From positions 248,001-312,000 of the forward strand of contig JADNRZ010000032.1 in assembly GCA_015501605.1 (NCBI GenBank): 64,000 bases of DNA. Direction: 5' to 3'. The stretch is from Panaeolus papilionaceus (lineage: Eukaryota > Basidiomycota > Agaricomycetes > Agaricales). Below are positions 35,129 through 46,187 of the stretch, piece by piece. How positions within the stretch are numbered: position 1 is the stretch's first letter; each line of letters starts with the position of its first letter. The position numbers were made by a program, and so were the translations under genes. A model generated the notes under the pieces. That model had not been told where the DNA came from and made no database searches. It saw only the letters and a program-made list of their open reading frames with translations.

Positions 35129-35737
35129 TGCATTCACGGACGATTCTAATGGGAAACCCCCTTTCTGGGGTTTCTCCGTCTTTTTTAGAAACCCTTTGTC
35201 CCATCAATGTTGGCATCAGCATGCCGCAGTGCCAGGGATGCTTGGTGAAATCGCACAGGCTAACCCGCCTCCTCGAATCGAGATTTTGGAGCGTTTTTGC
35301 TGGGAGATTAGCCGGAAATTGCAAGAGAAACACTCAATTGGCATGGGGCGCCGGTGGATGTCGATGCACCAGAAATTATAAGCACTTAAAAGGGTATCAC
35401 GAGCTTCAATTCGGCAGATAGTAGGGGGAGCTCGATGCGAAGCTCGATTTTCTCCAATTCCTTTCAAGCAGCCTCGAGAATGCTGCTTAAAACATGCCAG
35501 AGGGAGTATTGACTCATTTATGTCCAAAATATAATCGAAATTGTCGAATACTCGCGAAACTTTGCAGCCTCAAAGCAGACACAGGTTCTGCTTCGAAACC
35601 GGCACAGCGGCCAACAGTCGGTTTTTGAAATTTTGTGTTCCCATCACCGGCAAACAGCTCCGAACATGGATTTAGGAGGGTTTCTCCGAGAAACCCTTAG
35701 GAAGGGGGGTTCCCCATTAGAATCGTCCTGCATTCAC
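35129..35737. mobile_element. Mutator-like MITE (591 bp) with 9-bp target duplication
   Basis: The element spans 35138-35728. Both ends begin GGACGATTCTAATGGG reading inward, followed by a C-run and GGGTTTCTC, giving imperfect inverted repeats of about 45 bp. The flanks are identical 9-mers TGCATTCAC at 35129-35137 and 35729-35737. A 9-bp duplication with long inverted repeats is the hallmark of Mutator-like elements. The interior has no transposase; frames of ~100 codons are by-products. Non-autonomous and, given the perfect target duplication, probably a fairly recent insertion. Confidence 0.88.
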
Positions 35738-36099
35738 CTGCTCTTACTTCTCAAAAGTTCTTCTTTCTTTGCAATGGACGGGACCTAAGCGCGCAGCACG
35801 CATACTGCCCTTTTAAGTCGAGAACCGCACTGAAAGGTAACATTTTTCTCCGAATTTCCCTCTGTCATCCTGATTCGGTGAAATTTCCTGACGAATTAGC
35901 AAGTGGACATGACGGAAATTTCCGCATCCCTGATTCTATGATTTGAGTGCATATCAAGGGCCTTCCCCTGTTCTCCACCCTGTCGTTCCGCCAGTCAGGA
36001 TTGCGCGAATTGATGGATATATAACTTCTGAAATCTTTCCGGCCAACCCTTCCTCACCCCCCGTTTCATTCCTCCCTCGCCTGTGTATTATATATCAGG
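35738..36099. promoter_or_regulatory. Upstream region of peroxidase gene
   Basis: 360 bp between the MITE and the peroxidase ATG. A TATATA run lies just before the ATG (36086-36095), too close to be a confident TATA box. No gene. Confidence 0.4.
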
Positions 36100-38254
36100 A
36101 TGAAGAAGCCGTCCATTCCTTTACTTTTATCTGTATCCTCCTACTTCACTTCTTTCGCTTCAGCGTATCAATTCCCTAATCCTCAATATGAAGCTCTGGA
36201 GAAGTTGCTTTGGGAGGGCTCGCGTCTCGACGGTTTGAGTTTGTCGGATTCTGCTGCAGGATGTAGGCATCGTAATGGTCCCAACACGGGCAATGTCGCT
36301 GCTGAATGGTTGCGTTTCGTGAGTTCCTCTTCGCTTCTCCCGATTTTCGTTTTCGTCTGACCATGTGGTCATCAATAGGCGTTCCATGATTCGTCTACAA
36401 AGAATGTTGATGACGGAACTGGTGGTTTGGATGCGTCGCTTTTCTATGAGCTTGATCGCTCAGAGGTCCGTGATTTTTGAAATTACTTGTGGTTCTGCAT
36501 TTTCTGATCTTCCACAATCGCGCAGAACACCGGTGTAGGCATGAAGGATACTGCAAACGAGTTCATCAAGTTCTCAGGGAAATATGTTTCTCGTGCGTCC
36601 TGATCTTCCTCTTGTTCACTTCTTGACATGTGAAGTTCTCTGACATTCCATTCTCGCCTTCAGGTGCCGACATTGTGGCAATGGGCACCGTTTTTGGTCT
36701 CACATCATGTGGAGGGCTTAACATCCCTTTCAAGGGTGGCCGTAAAGACGCGTTCAGCGCTGGACGACCTGGTGTACCAGAGGCGCACACCAACCTTCCT
36801 GATACGATTGAGGCGTTCCGCAAGATGGGCTTCTCGGCACCCGAGATGGTCGCGTTGACGACTTGCGGTCATACACTGGGAAGCGTTCGCAGCATCGATT
36901 TCCCTAATATCGTTCCTCCCAAACCCAACTCCAATGCACCTGTTTTCGACACCTTTGATACCACTGGTGACGTCTTCGACTTCAAAGTGTAAGCTTTCAC
37001 TGCGATTCCGTGTTAGAGTCTACTCACAGTATCTTGTAGTGCCAAAGAGTTCGTGGATGGAGTTTCAAAGAACCCTCTCGTGATTCACCCTAACGTCACG
37101 CTGCGCTCTGATGAGCGTATCTTCAACCTTGAGGGCGGAATCTGGATGAAAAAGTGTGTTGTCCTGTCATTTCCCGGTTCCTGATTCTTTGATTCTTGAG
37201 TTGTACACTGACTGTCGCCCCTATCAAACCCCTTTAGTCTTACCGCCGCCGAATTCGGCTTCCACATCGCTTGCAAATTCGCTTTCCTCTCAATGATCGA
37301 GCGTCCCCTCCCTTCTGGATCTCAACTCACCGAAGAAATCAAGCTCCTCACGGCTAAGGTCGTTGAACCCCAGCTCACCATCGAGAAGAACAAGCTCGTC
37401 TTCAAAACTGGATTCCGCGTATGTCTTTCTGCTTACGCCGTGAAATCTGTTGCGCCCACTAATAGTAATCTTTCCCAACTCGTCTCTCCATCTCACCTCG
37501 TCGTTCACACAGCTCACACAAGCCGTTGGTACCACTGCTCCCGCCGGCCGCCAAGTCCAGATTTACTGGTGCGATAAGCGTGGTCTATCCCCAGACTGCC
37601 GATGGACGATGAGCCGCGCTGGATCCGTCAAGAGCAGCCAACCCAAATCTTCCCCTATTACGACCAAGGCTGGATTCTTCTTCAACCAGTACGACTTTGT
37701 CGTTCCCATTGACCCTCTTCGCTCCATCGGCCGCTACTGGTTCGTCGTCAACGAGAACGATGGATCTCCTGTCAAGGTTTACCACAACAATGGAGCGTTT
37801 TATGAAGTCCCTCAAGATAACATCTTGTACGTCCCCCGACTCGGAAAGAACAAGGGTGGAAACAAGAAGCGCGTTGTCGCCGCTGTACGTCTCGTTTTTC
37901 TCGACATCGTCTCAGTCATAACGTAACTAACGCACTTCATAGATCCGCTTTGAGTCTCTCCCCACCGACGTCTCGGTCACCACCTACGAGCTCGCTAAAA
38001 CTCCCGCCTCCAAGCCTGTGGTGAAGACGACCAAGCTCGCTTGGGATATCACCGTCCTGCCCTGTCAAGGATATAAATTCTACGCCGCGGATGTTGATTT
38101 TGACACGAACGGCGCTACACTCGATTTCAGTGTCAGTCTTCTCCTTGGTGGCACGCATAAGGAGGACTATCAGAGCACCAAGCTGTTTGCGCAGAGCAGC
38201 GGTGTCATCAACCCCTCGTCAACGACGCTGTTGACTGCCTCTGTCCCCAGTTAA
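36100..38254 (+). CDS. Secreted heme peroxidase (plant-type superfamily) with long C-terminal extension
   Basis: Model: join(36100..36318, 36379..36465, 36526..36592, 36664..36988, 37040..37153, 37238..37418, 37513..37884, 37943..38254), 558 aa. Signal peptide MKKPSIPLLLSVSSYFTSFASA. Distal site WLRFAFHDSS gives Arg72 and His76; SRADIVAMG is the conserved segment before the haem pocket; proximal site ALTTCGHTLG gives His194. The peroxidase fold ends around residue 280-300; the remaining ~250 residues (HIACKFAFLSMIERP..., beta-rich IRFESLPTDVSVTTYELAKTP...) form an extension not present in classical lignin or manganese peroxidases. An H2O2-dependent oxidation of an extracellular substrate is expected; the substrate is unknown and I see no support for ligninolytic class II residues. 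Confidence 0.85.
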
Positions 38255-38697
38255 GTTGGGATGGAGAAAACGGACTGTGATACGATGTAAATGTGCTACT
38301 GAACTGAAGTTGCTCATACCTTGAACGACCCATTGATGTTGATTCGCTGTGCTATATATACGCTTTGCGCTTTGTTTATTTTTTAAGATTGTTTATTCCT
38401 TTATTCTATACTCGGGATTCCCTTCGTATACCACTCCTTCTGTAGTTAGTGTAGTTTGCATCGTGAATTGAATAATATGGGATTCATCAAGTATTTCTCG
38501 ATGTAATCTGGAGAGTCGTTTTACTATTAGGGAAGCCTGGACGCGTCTTGAACGTGCTGGTATTTATCAGGGTTCTATCATGAGTTCTATTTTTAGATCT
38601 CTACATTCCAACTCATTCAGCGTGTTGGACAACTGAATATGACTGCCCTCTTATCCACACTACCACCATCCAAGACTCGTCCATTTACAAGCCTCAC
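38255..38697. other. Intergenic
   Basis: 440 bp between co-oriented genes; 3' UTR of the peroxidase and promoter of the methyltransferase expected. Nothing else seen. Confidence 0.5.
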
Positions 38698-39596
38698 ATG
38701 AAGCTCTCTAATGCCCTGGGACTCGTGGGGCAGATCCGTTTCACGCTATCCCTTGCTCTCATACCCACTCTTAAGGCTATATTTTGGCGGCCGATCTTGC
38801 TCTTCAGACCTGGGGAGGTTTCCAGGATATTTATGAGTCACGTCTGGGTTCCTTTTGGCGATGGAATAGATGAAAATGAGAAGGAGGCTAAAACGGCATT
38901 GATTGCGCCACATGCTGAGGGAGTGGTGTTGGACATTGGCGCAGGTGAGCAACATGCCCATTCTTCACGAAGTGAAGGCCAGTCAGGATAACGACCTCTC
39001 TATCTCAAGGTCACGGCCACACAGCCCAATATTTAAATCCAACCCGCGTCTCTCGTTATATCGCACTGGAACCAAACACCCACATGCACCACGAAATCAG
39101 AGCAAGAGCACATAAGGCGGGGTTCTTCGAGTCAGAAGGCCGTCTCGTTATCCTAGGATGCGGGGCTGAACACACACGTGCTATCCTTGACGCGCTCCGC
39201 GACGACCACGGAACAGTACATCCTGTCGACACCCTCATTTCTATATTTACACTGTGCAGTGTTCCCAATCAGGAGAAGGCGATTAGGGGCTTGGTTTGTG
39301 ACGTGCTGAAGCCAGGTGGGCAGATGGTGTATTACGAGCATGTGAGGAACCCAAAGGAAGATGTGGCTGGGTGGCAGGCACTTTGGTCGCCCGTTTGGAG
39401 CAGGGTGTTTGGAGGATGTCGGTTGAATATGCCCACGGATCGTGTCGTCGCTGGGATTACTGTGAGAAGGGGTGATGGGCAAGGTGCTGATGAGAGCAGT
39501 GTATGGAGCGATATTAAACAGTGGAAAGCTGAAAGTGAAGTCCCCGAGGACTTGTTCTGGCGCGTTCAGGGGAGGTTGGTTAAATCGTCATCGTAA
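38698..39596 (+). CDS. Class I SAM-dependent methyltransferase 1
   Basis: Model: join(38698..38944, 39010..39596), 277 aa. N-terminal hydrophobic segment (IRFTLSLALIPTLKAIFW) may anchor it to a membrane, as in METTL7-type enzymes. Motif I is VVLDIGAG(H)GHTAQYL, assembled across the intron at residues ~77-90; ALEPN is motif II; VDTLISIFTLCSVPN and LKPGGQMVYYEH are motifs IV-V. It transfers methyl from SAM to a small molecule or lipid acceptor; substrate unknown. It is paired with an SDR pseudogene downstream, and the same pairing recurs at 41.8-44.3 kb with the intact copies, suggesting the two enzymes act in one pathway. Confidence 0.85.
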
Positions 39597-40125
39597 GAGT
39601 AGGAAATACGACAATAGGTATATTTGTTACGGGTTTGTCCTGGGATTTAATGACCGGAGCTTGAACTTTGAGTTTCAACTGCCTCATCCGAGGTCGGTCA
39701 CACTGACTACATTACAACAGTTACCATAATACCAAAAGACATAGCTCAATTTAAAGAACATGGGGAGAATGTGGTTAGGCCTATCCGCATCGTCTATAAT
39801 TATTGGAAATTGACGTCAGTGGACACAATGATAAAGACAAGAGCTATACTGCGGACTGATGGGAGTAGGCAAACTTAGCGCCCTGGGACGACACTTAAAG
39901 ATAGATCGACTGGATACGGTGATTGGAACACCTTCCGCATTAATTCAGGCAAGGCAGAGGAAAATTCGAACCTTGTCTGGAGCTATCATGAGAGAAGGGA
40001 GTCAAAGTAGTTATCTTCAACCGCGGACGTCAAGATGGACAAGGAAAATGCGTGGATGGTACATCCTTGCAACATCAGTTCATCACAGGTTTTCTGATGT
40101 TACTTTAAACATTGCCCTATTCCAG
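39597..40125. other. Intergenic, lost 5' part of SDR pseudogene
   Basis: Where the first SDR exon (TGxxxGIG) should lie I find no such motif in any frame. A 159-codon frame starting at 39859 runs into the pseudogene through its intron acceptor and has no family signal. Confidence 0.45.
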
Positions 40126-40832
40126 CTCGGCCAAGATAACACTTTCGTTATTGCCACTGCTCGCAGCATCAACAGCGCTCCCGGTCTCAGGCAGCTCACA
40201 AGCCAATATGGGGATGAAGACAGCATCGACGCTGCAGTAGCAAGGGCATCCGCTCTTCTTGGTGACAACGGGCTTGACAACCTCATCCTCAACGCTGGAA
40301 CCAACCATCAACCAAATGCTACCTTTGATGATATGTGAGCACAATCCCTGTCCTGTTAGCTGACCGTAAAACTGACTGGGGTGAATAGGGACTTTAACTT
40401 CTTAGCTGATGAGCTCAAATTCAACGTCGAGTATCCCATCAGGACCATCCGCTCATTTTCACCTCTGCTCCGGGCTGGCCAGGAGAAGAAGATCACGATA
40501 ATGTCATCTGAGCTCGGATCAATCGAAGTTGCGGGAAAGCGCGTCGGGCTTGCGCCTGCTTATTCTATTGGAAAGACTGTTTTGAACATGTAAGTCTACA
40601 TTCCTAGTTTCATATATTATTTGGAACAAGTCTGACATGCCTTGCATGTAGGATGAGTCGCAAATACGGTGGTGCTCTGAAAGCGGAAGGCATCACTACC
40701 ATCATGCTCCATCCAGGATGAGTCAAGACTGATATTGGTGACACCATCGACGACTGGATGGCCATTCAATGTATGAAGACGAACGAGGCGACGGTATTTG
40801 TGAATGATAAGGGAGATGTTAGGCCTTGGTAG
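40126..40832 (+). pseudogene. Short-chain dehydrogenase/reductase pseudogene
   Basis: Close copy of the intact SDR at 41756. Remaining exons: 40126..40334, 40389..40589 and 40652..40832. Lesions: no first exon, so no TGxxxGIG dinucleotide-binding motif; an in-frame deletion of about a dozen codons after LTSQYGD (paralogue has NRLAFVPLDVSK); TGA at 40719-40721 where the paralogue has Trp in LHPGWVKTD; and a second deletion in the C-terminal part (AIQCMKTNEATVF). The NAG motif and the SSELGS...YSIGK catalytic region survive. Intron positions match the intact copy. Confidence 0.85.
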
Positions 40833-41755
40833 ATGGCCAATGGACTCAAAAGGTGCACTTGTAATATTATTGGACTTGTAAATAGATGTCCCTTTTTCGT
40901 GTATGATTGAATTGATAGACTCTTTTTTGCCTCATTCCGTGCATTTAGGGGCGACCCTGGTCCTAGCTTGTACCCAGACTGCGCTCGGCATCTTAAACTC
41001 CATCCTAGGTTATGTGTCTCATCTGCGTTTTCAAAAGCTCAGACGCGTGTTCCAGGGACGACAGGTCACCACCCTTCAGTCCGTCCCTTTCACCCGGGCC
41101 CTCGCTTATTGAGGTGGTGCATTTGTCTTTACATTCCCTCAGTTAGTTGGATCAGCCATATTCCGCTCCTGTGCAATTCACGCCCGACTATGCGTCTACC
41201 CAGAATTTTCGTACCATTGATGATGCCGCGCGAAGCTTTACCTGTGCCTCATAATAAGATTGTGTATCATATTCTCTTCGAATTATCTGATGGATAAATG
41301 GTATTATTCAGACCTCATGGTCTATTTCGCTGAAAAGACTTCATCTCCGAGTCGGCGGAACCTTGCAATAAAATATCATTCGATTCACCATCTCCCCTAA
41401 CGCACACTACTATCTCCCCCTGTGACGTACCTCCACTTCACTCGCTTTAACGAGGCATACTTAGCAGTCTCTCACATCGCATCCTCCCACGCACAACGTG
41501 TTCGTGTTGCCAGAGATGTTGAGTTCACCTCGTATGTGTAAGTAATGTCTATTTTTAGACACAATGATGTGGGGCTTACATGATCGGCATTCGGGCATGC
41601 TGAGACTGTTGCATTGCAAATTGACGTCTACTCGGGCCTCGGAGGTGCTGTGCTTGAGGCATCTACAAAAGGGCTCATCGTAAGCATGCACGTCCAAGAT
41701 TTATTTCCCCAATTCTCTCAGCACTGTTCCCATCAAAAGACTCATACTGGAAAAT
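40833..41755. other. Intergenic
   Basis: 920 bp with no recognised gene; frames of 65-110 codons lack domains and splice support. Confidence 0.45.
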
Positions 41756-42729
41756 ATGCGTTCTTACTTGATAACTGGCGCTTCTCGTGGTATTGGCCTT
41801 GCTATTGCTGAAGAGCTGGTATGTATTACCCGTGCTTCAATACTAGCTTTAGCAGGCGAAAAGAGTACTGACATCATCCCCAAAAAATATGTCGTTGTAT
41901 AATAGCTCAGGCAAACGGGTACCTTCGTCATCGCCACTGCACGAAATTTCAACAGCTCTCCAGGGCTCAAGCAGCTCACTGGTAAATACCGGGACAACCG
42001 TCTCGCTTTCGTTCCATTGGATGTCTCGAAACAGGATAGCATTGATAATGCCGTCAAAGAGACCTCTTCGATACTTGGTTCGAAGGGACTTGATAACCTC
42101 ATTTTGAACGCTGGGACGAGCCATCAGCCAAAAGCCGACTTCGACAACATGTAAGTGCTACCGCCACTATATTTCCTCGCTTGAGCTGATTATGCTGCGC
42201 AATATCTACAGGGACTTCTCTTTACTCGCCGACGAGCTCAAGTTCAACGTCGAGTATCCCATCAGGACCATTCGCTCGTTCCTCCCCCTTATCCGTGCGG
42301 GTCAAGAGAAAAAACTCACGATGATGTCGTCTGAGCTTGGATCAGTGGAGGTTGCGGGGAATCGCGTTGGTCTTGCTCCTGCTTATTCAATATCAAAAGC
42401 CGCGTTGAGCATGTATGTCTCTCTCTCCTCCGTCTCCCTCCCTTTATGATTCGCTCCATGACTGACCGTACATCGCACGCAATAGGACTGGTCGAAAATA
42501 CGGTGGCCTCCTCAAATCAGAGGGCATCACGACGATAATGCTACATCCTGGATGGGTAAAGACGGATATTGGCGATACGATTGATGAGTGGATGGCCATC
42601 AATGCGCCGGGGCTGAAGCAGTTAACGACGGCGGAGAGTGCGGCGGGGTGTGTTCGGGTTATTCAGAGTACAAGGTCGGATGAGGCGACAGTGTTTTTGA
42701 ATGAGAAGGGTGAGACGAGGCCTTGGTAG
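41756..42729 (+). CDS. Short-chain dehydrogenase/reductase
   Basis: Model: join(41756..41818, 41906..42150, 42212..42412, 42486..42729), 250 aa, standard SDR length. Rossmann motif TGASRGIG at residues 7-14; NLILNAGTS (NAG motif) near 90; catalytic Ser in MMSSELGS (~142-143), Tyr161 and Lys165 in AYSISKAAL; LHPGWVKTDIGD is the typical C-terminal loop. NAD(P)H-dependent carbonyl/alcohol interconversion, cytosolic; substrate unknown. The start is the only ATG giving the Rossmann exon. It sits between its own pseudogene and methyltransferase 2. Confidence 0.88.
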
Positions 42730-43263
42730 TAGCATTGGTTAGCCGATATAATTGGAAGTGGGTTTGACAGATGGATTATAGAGTATATTACTAGATTAAA
42801 TTTGGTGTATTTTCGCAATGCACTCTTGGCGTATGTAGGCTATCAGCAAATATTACGCTGCTAATATGCATATCGCATGCAGGGCTACTGATAGGTACGA
42901 CGCAATAAATCACGTTTGGGTTTCTATTAAGGGGCCGGTAATGTTCATTCCTAACACACGCCGACGTCTACATAGCTAGGTACTTGGTTGAGGATGGCCG
43001 AATGGCCACCTAGTGACCAATGGGGAAATAAAATCACACATTCTATCTTTAGATCGTTAAGCGGAAATTTCCTTCTTGGTCAGGCGATTCGGTTGCGCTA
43101 ACTCTAACTCATACCACCACCATCTCACCGTCATCGCTTCCCACTGCCACATTCCTAGGGCCTCTCCATCCCTCCTTTTGATACGCTAGCGCCACTTACT
43201 CGGCCAATTCTACTACTTTGGCAACGACGGACTAACGCTGATTCTACTTGATACCACACGCCA
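42730..43263. other. Intergenic
   Basis: 530 bp between SDR and methyltransferase 2, same orientation; no feature beyond expected UTR and promoter. Confidence 0.5.
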
Positions 43264-44276
43264 ATGAAATTATACAATGCCTTCAGCCTACTCACCGATC
43301 TCCGTTTCGCCATTTTCGCGGCATTCCTGCCCACTGTGAAAGCTCTGATATTGAACCCCTTCCTCATCTTTCGGCCTGTGCAAATATCAAGGATATTCAT
43401 GGCCAATGTTTGGGACAAGTTTGGGAATGGACTTGATGAGGGGATTAGGGAGATTAAAAGGGGATTGATTGAAGCGAATGCGTATGGGGTCGTGTTGGAT
43501 ATTGGGGCAGGTGAGTCATTGGTATGCATTTCTCTTTGTAATCGTCAACTGATTTGTATCATAACGTTCATGACACGTTCTTATGCTGTGCATGATTCTC
43601 GTAATTGCTCTGTCCATGGCTCTACTCGCGTTCGTTTTCACCTTCCCTTCACCACGATCTCTCAGGATATGGTCACACCGCTCGCTACCTCACCCAAGCA
43701 CGCGTAACCCGCTACGTCGCACTAGAACCCAACAAACTTATGCATGCCCAAATCAGAGCGCGCGCACATGAGGCAGGGTTTTTCGAGTCAGACGGACGAC
43801 TACTCATCCTCGACTGTGGCGCCGAAGACGTCAACAGTATCTTGGCAGCCCTAGACGAGCCAAGTCGGAGGAGGGACATGTCACCACCAGGCCACGAACC
43901 CCAACCAGGCGTCGACACCATTGTTTCTGTGCTCACGCTTTGCACTGTGCCAGAGCCAGAGAAGACGATTTCAGGCTTGGTCAGTGATGTGTTGAAACCC
44001 GGGGGCCAACTTTTGTATTATGAACATGTGAAGAATCCGCGGGAGGATGTGGTCTGGTGGCAGAGGTTTTGGACCCCGATTTGGAGTTTGGCGTTTGACG
44101 GGTGTAGGTTGGATAGGCCAACGGATAAGTGGATTATGGGCCTAAGGAGAGAGGGTGGGGATGGGAGTGTTGAGGCGGAGGGGAGTATGTGGAGGGAGTG
44201 GAGGGAATGGGGGAAGGAGGGCGAAGATCCAGAGAATTTGTTTTGGCATAGCACGGGGAAGTTTGTGAAGCGGTAG
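43264..44276 (+). CDS. Class I SAM-dependent methyltransferase 2
   Basis: Paralogue of methyltransferase 1. Model: join(43264..43510, 43666..44276), 285 aa; exon 1 is exactly 247 nt in both copies, but the intron is 155 nt here versus 65 nt there. N-terminal hydrophobic segment LRFAIFAAFLPTVKALIL. Motif I VVLDIGAG(Y)GHTARYL forms across the junction; ALEPNKLMH motif II; VDTIVSVLTLCTVP and LKPGGQLLYYEH later motifs. It differs from copy 1 by a short insertion (EPSRRRDMSPPGHEPQPG) before motif IV. Small-molecule or lipid methylation is expected; substrate unknown. Confidence 0.85.
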
Positions 44277-44710
44277 GGTAAGGTGGTTTGGTGAATGTAA
44301 ATGACTGTTATTAATTACTTACGCGTGTATACTGATTCGGTGGAATGATACGACGTGTCCTTATACATGATTGGAGTTTTCCTACAGTTTGTGTGTCGAT
44401 CGATAATTTTTGATGGCTACGAATCGCGACACTTTGCATCGCGTTTGCATCACGCGATACGCAATTTCTATCAGCTGACTTAATGGATTACTATCCGACT
44501 TTTCACCCAATAACATGAAGACCTCTTTACCTCTAGAGCTTTTGTCTTGTTTTCGTTTTTTCAGAGAGGAAATCAAGTGTAATGTGATTGTCGGACCCAG
44601 GCTTAAACTGACATTCAGTCGTAAACGAATAAGTCTAAGTGTTCAACGTTCATTATGGTTTAAGCCCTCTACGTGTATGTGCCTCGATGACATACATCGA
44701 TACTTTACCC
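44277..44710. other. Intergenic
   Basis: 430 bp downstream of methyltransferase 2; no second exon of the F-box-like gene on the other strand could be recognised here. Confidence 0.4.
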
Positions 44711-45829
44711 TCATCCAAGCTGGGAAGACGAGGACTTGGGTAAGATGATCATGGAATGACGAAATGTGGATTCTATATTTATTGGATAGATACTTTGGTC
44801 AGAAATTTGTGTATAACAAGATGAAACGTAGGGCATACCCATGCGGACAGTCAAGTCTTCTATTGTCTTGACTTCATCCACAAAGCTTTCAATTTGCTCG
44901 CATTCCCAGTCAGTCCCATATTCTAGTGCACGTATGCGAGGAAAGGGGTCTGCCTCAGCTTGTCGCACACCTAAAATAACTTGACCAAACCACCCCAAAT
45001 TTTTGCTGCTGAGAGTTAGTGTCTCCAATGACGGGAATGGCCATTCTTCGCCTCGCTTGAGGAATTGGCTCTTAGGTGTATCCCAAAGCTTCTCTCCCAT
45101 GACATATTCCTTGAGATTTGGGAAGCAGAAAAGAAGTTGGAGAGGAAGATGCTTGGAGTCATGAAAATGCAGCATTTCGAGAGGATATGGCTTAACCCCA
45201 GTTGTTGGAGGGACCCACGGGGCCATCTGGCAAGAGGAAATCCATAGCGAGGTTAAGGACGGTGCAGAAAGAATAAGTGCAAATGGAAGGTCATTGATAT
45301 TCCAGAAGTTGAGAACGGTAAGTGTATCAAAGCAAATGTAGTGATTCAATACGCGACGAAAGCTGAGACCCCCATATGGGCGTGCTTTGAGGTATGAACG
45401 AGGGGAGTTAAGATGAATTTTCAAATACGACAGGCGGGGAAGGTTATACAGGGGTGTAACAGCCCCGTTGCTGTACCAAAACGTCGACGGCTCGTTATCC
45501 TGACCATCAGCTAAAATACGGGTATCATGAAGACAGAGTGTTCGTATGAATCTTGAGATGTCGGGCTCTTTGTGTAGCAGCCTAGCTAGTGGTAGTGCAC
45601 ACAACGTTTCAGAACCCGTGGAAGGTTGATGCATGTTGAGTTTGATCCTGCGGAAGATATATCGACGTGCAGTTGGAACGAAAGCCTTACAGACGAGGCT
45701 CATATTCTTGAGGCCAGCGATTTTCTGCTCGTGCGGATCTTCGTTGACATATAGTTGCTCAAAGATAAGGTCCACAATTTCAATCGGAAAAGTCCAGGTG
45801 CGAAGCGGGTATTTGTCAATGATGGACAT
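44711..45829 (-). CDS. F-box/LRR-like protein, C-terminally short
   Basis: Single open frame of 372 aa starting MSIIDKYPLRTW with F-box-like FPIEIVDLIFEQLYVN and LVCKAFVPTARRYIFRRI. LRR-like pattern as in the other family members (LSFRRVLNHYICFDTLTVLNFWNINDLPFALIL, LTSLWISSCQM, PFPSLETLTLSS). At the conserved intron position (about 44840, after DLTVRMG) there is a GTATGC donor-like site, but I cannot find a matching second exon; read through, the protein ends after ~40 unrelated residues. Either the C-terminal module is lost or the second exon has diverged. The longer ATG at 45877 is possible. Confidence 0.65.
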   Translation of the reverse strand: MSIIDKYPLRTWTFPIEIVDLIFEQLYVNEDPHEQKIAGLKNMSLVCKAFVPTARRYIFRRIKLNMHQPSTGSETLCALPLARLLHKEPDISRFIRTLCLHDTRILADGQDNEPSTFWYSNGAVTPLYNLPRLSYLKIHLNSPRSYLKARPYGGLSFRRVLNHYICFDTLTVLNFWNINDLPFALILSAPSLTSLWISSCQMAPWVPPTTGVKPYPLEMLHFHDSKHLPLQLLFCFPNLKEYVMGEKLWDTPKSQFLKRGEEWPFPSLETLTLSSKNLGWFGQVILGVRQAEADPFPRIRALEYGTDWECEQIESFVDEVKTIEDLTVRMGMPYVSSCYTQISDQSIYPINIESTFRHSMIILPKSSSSQLG

Positions 45830-46187
45830 TGTGGATGAACTGGGGCAAGAGTGCAGGTGACAAAGTTTCGATCTCATCTTTTATACGACCGAGTTTCGGA
45901 ATATGCCGAGTGCATGATATTCTCGGCGAACATTGCGTTCGAGCTTGAGCTTGAGGGGCTACTCTCATCTACATACATAAACATTGCGGACAACGGCAAC
46001 TGGACAATGTCCCTGAACTGGAAGTATTAAACGAGAATGCGGATTGAGTACGTCGTAAAAATATATCCGATATAGCAGTACACAATGTGCTTATTATTTG
46101 AAAGTTAATTCTTGAAAAGCTCACCCCCGTGAACCAACCAATCAGTTCCTGACTCACAGAATCAGATTGCGGTCAAGCCATCGTAAA
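45830..46187. other. Intergenic
   Basis: 360 bp between two minus-strand genes; no feature seen. Confidence 0.5.

Noticed and set aside
32049..44276. A complete psilocybin-type gene cluster
   Set aside because: Only the PsiD-like enzyme is present; the methyltransferases are METTL7-like, not PsiM-like, and there is no kinase or P450.
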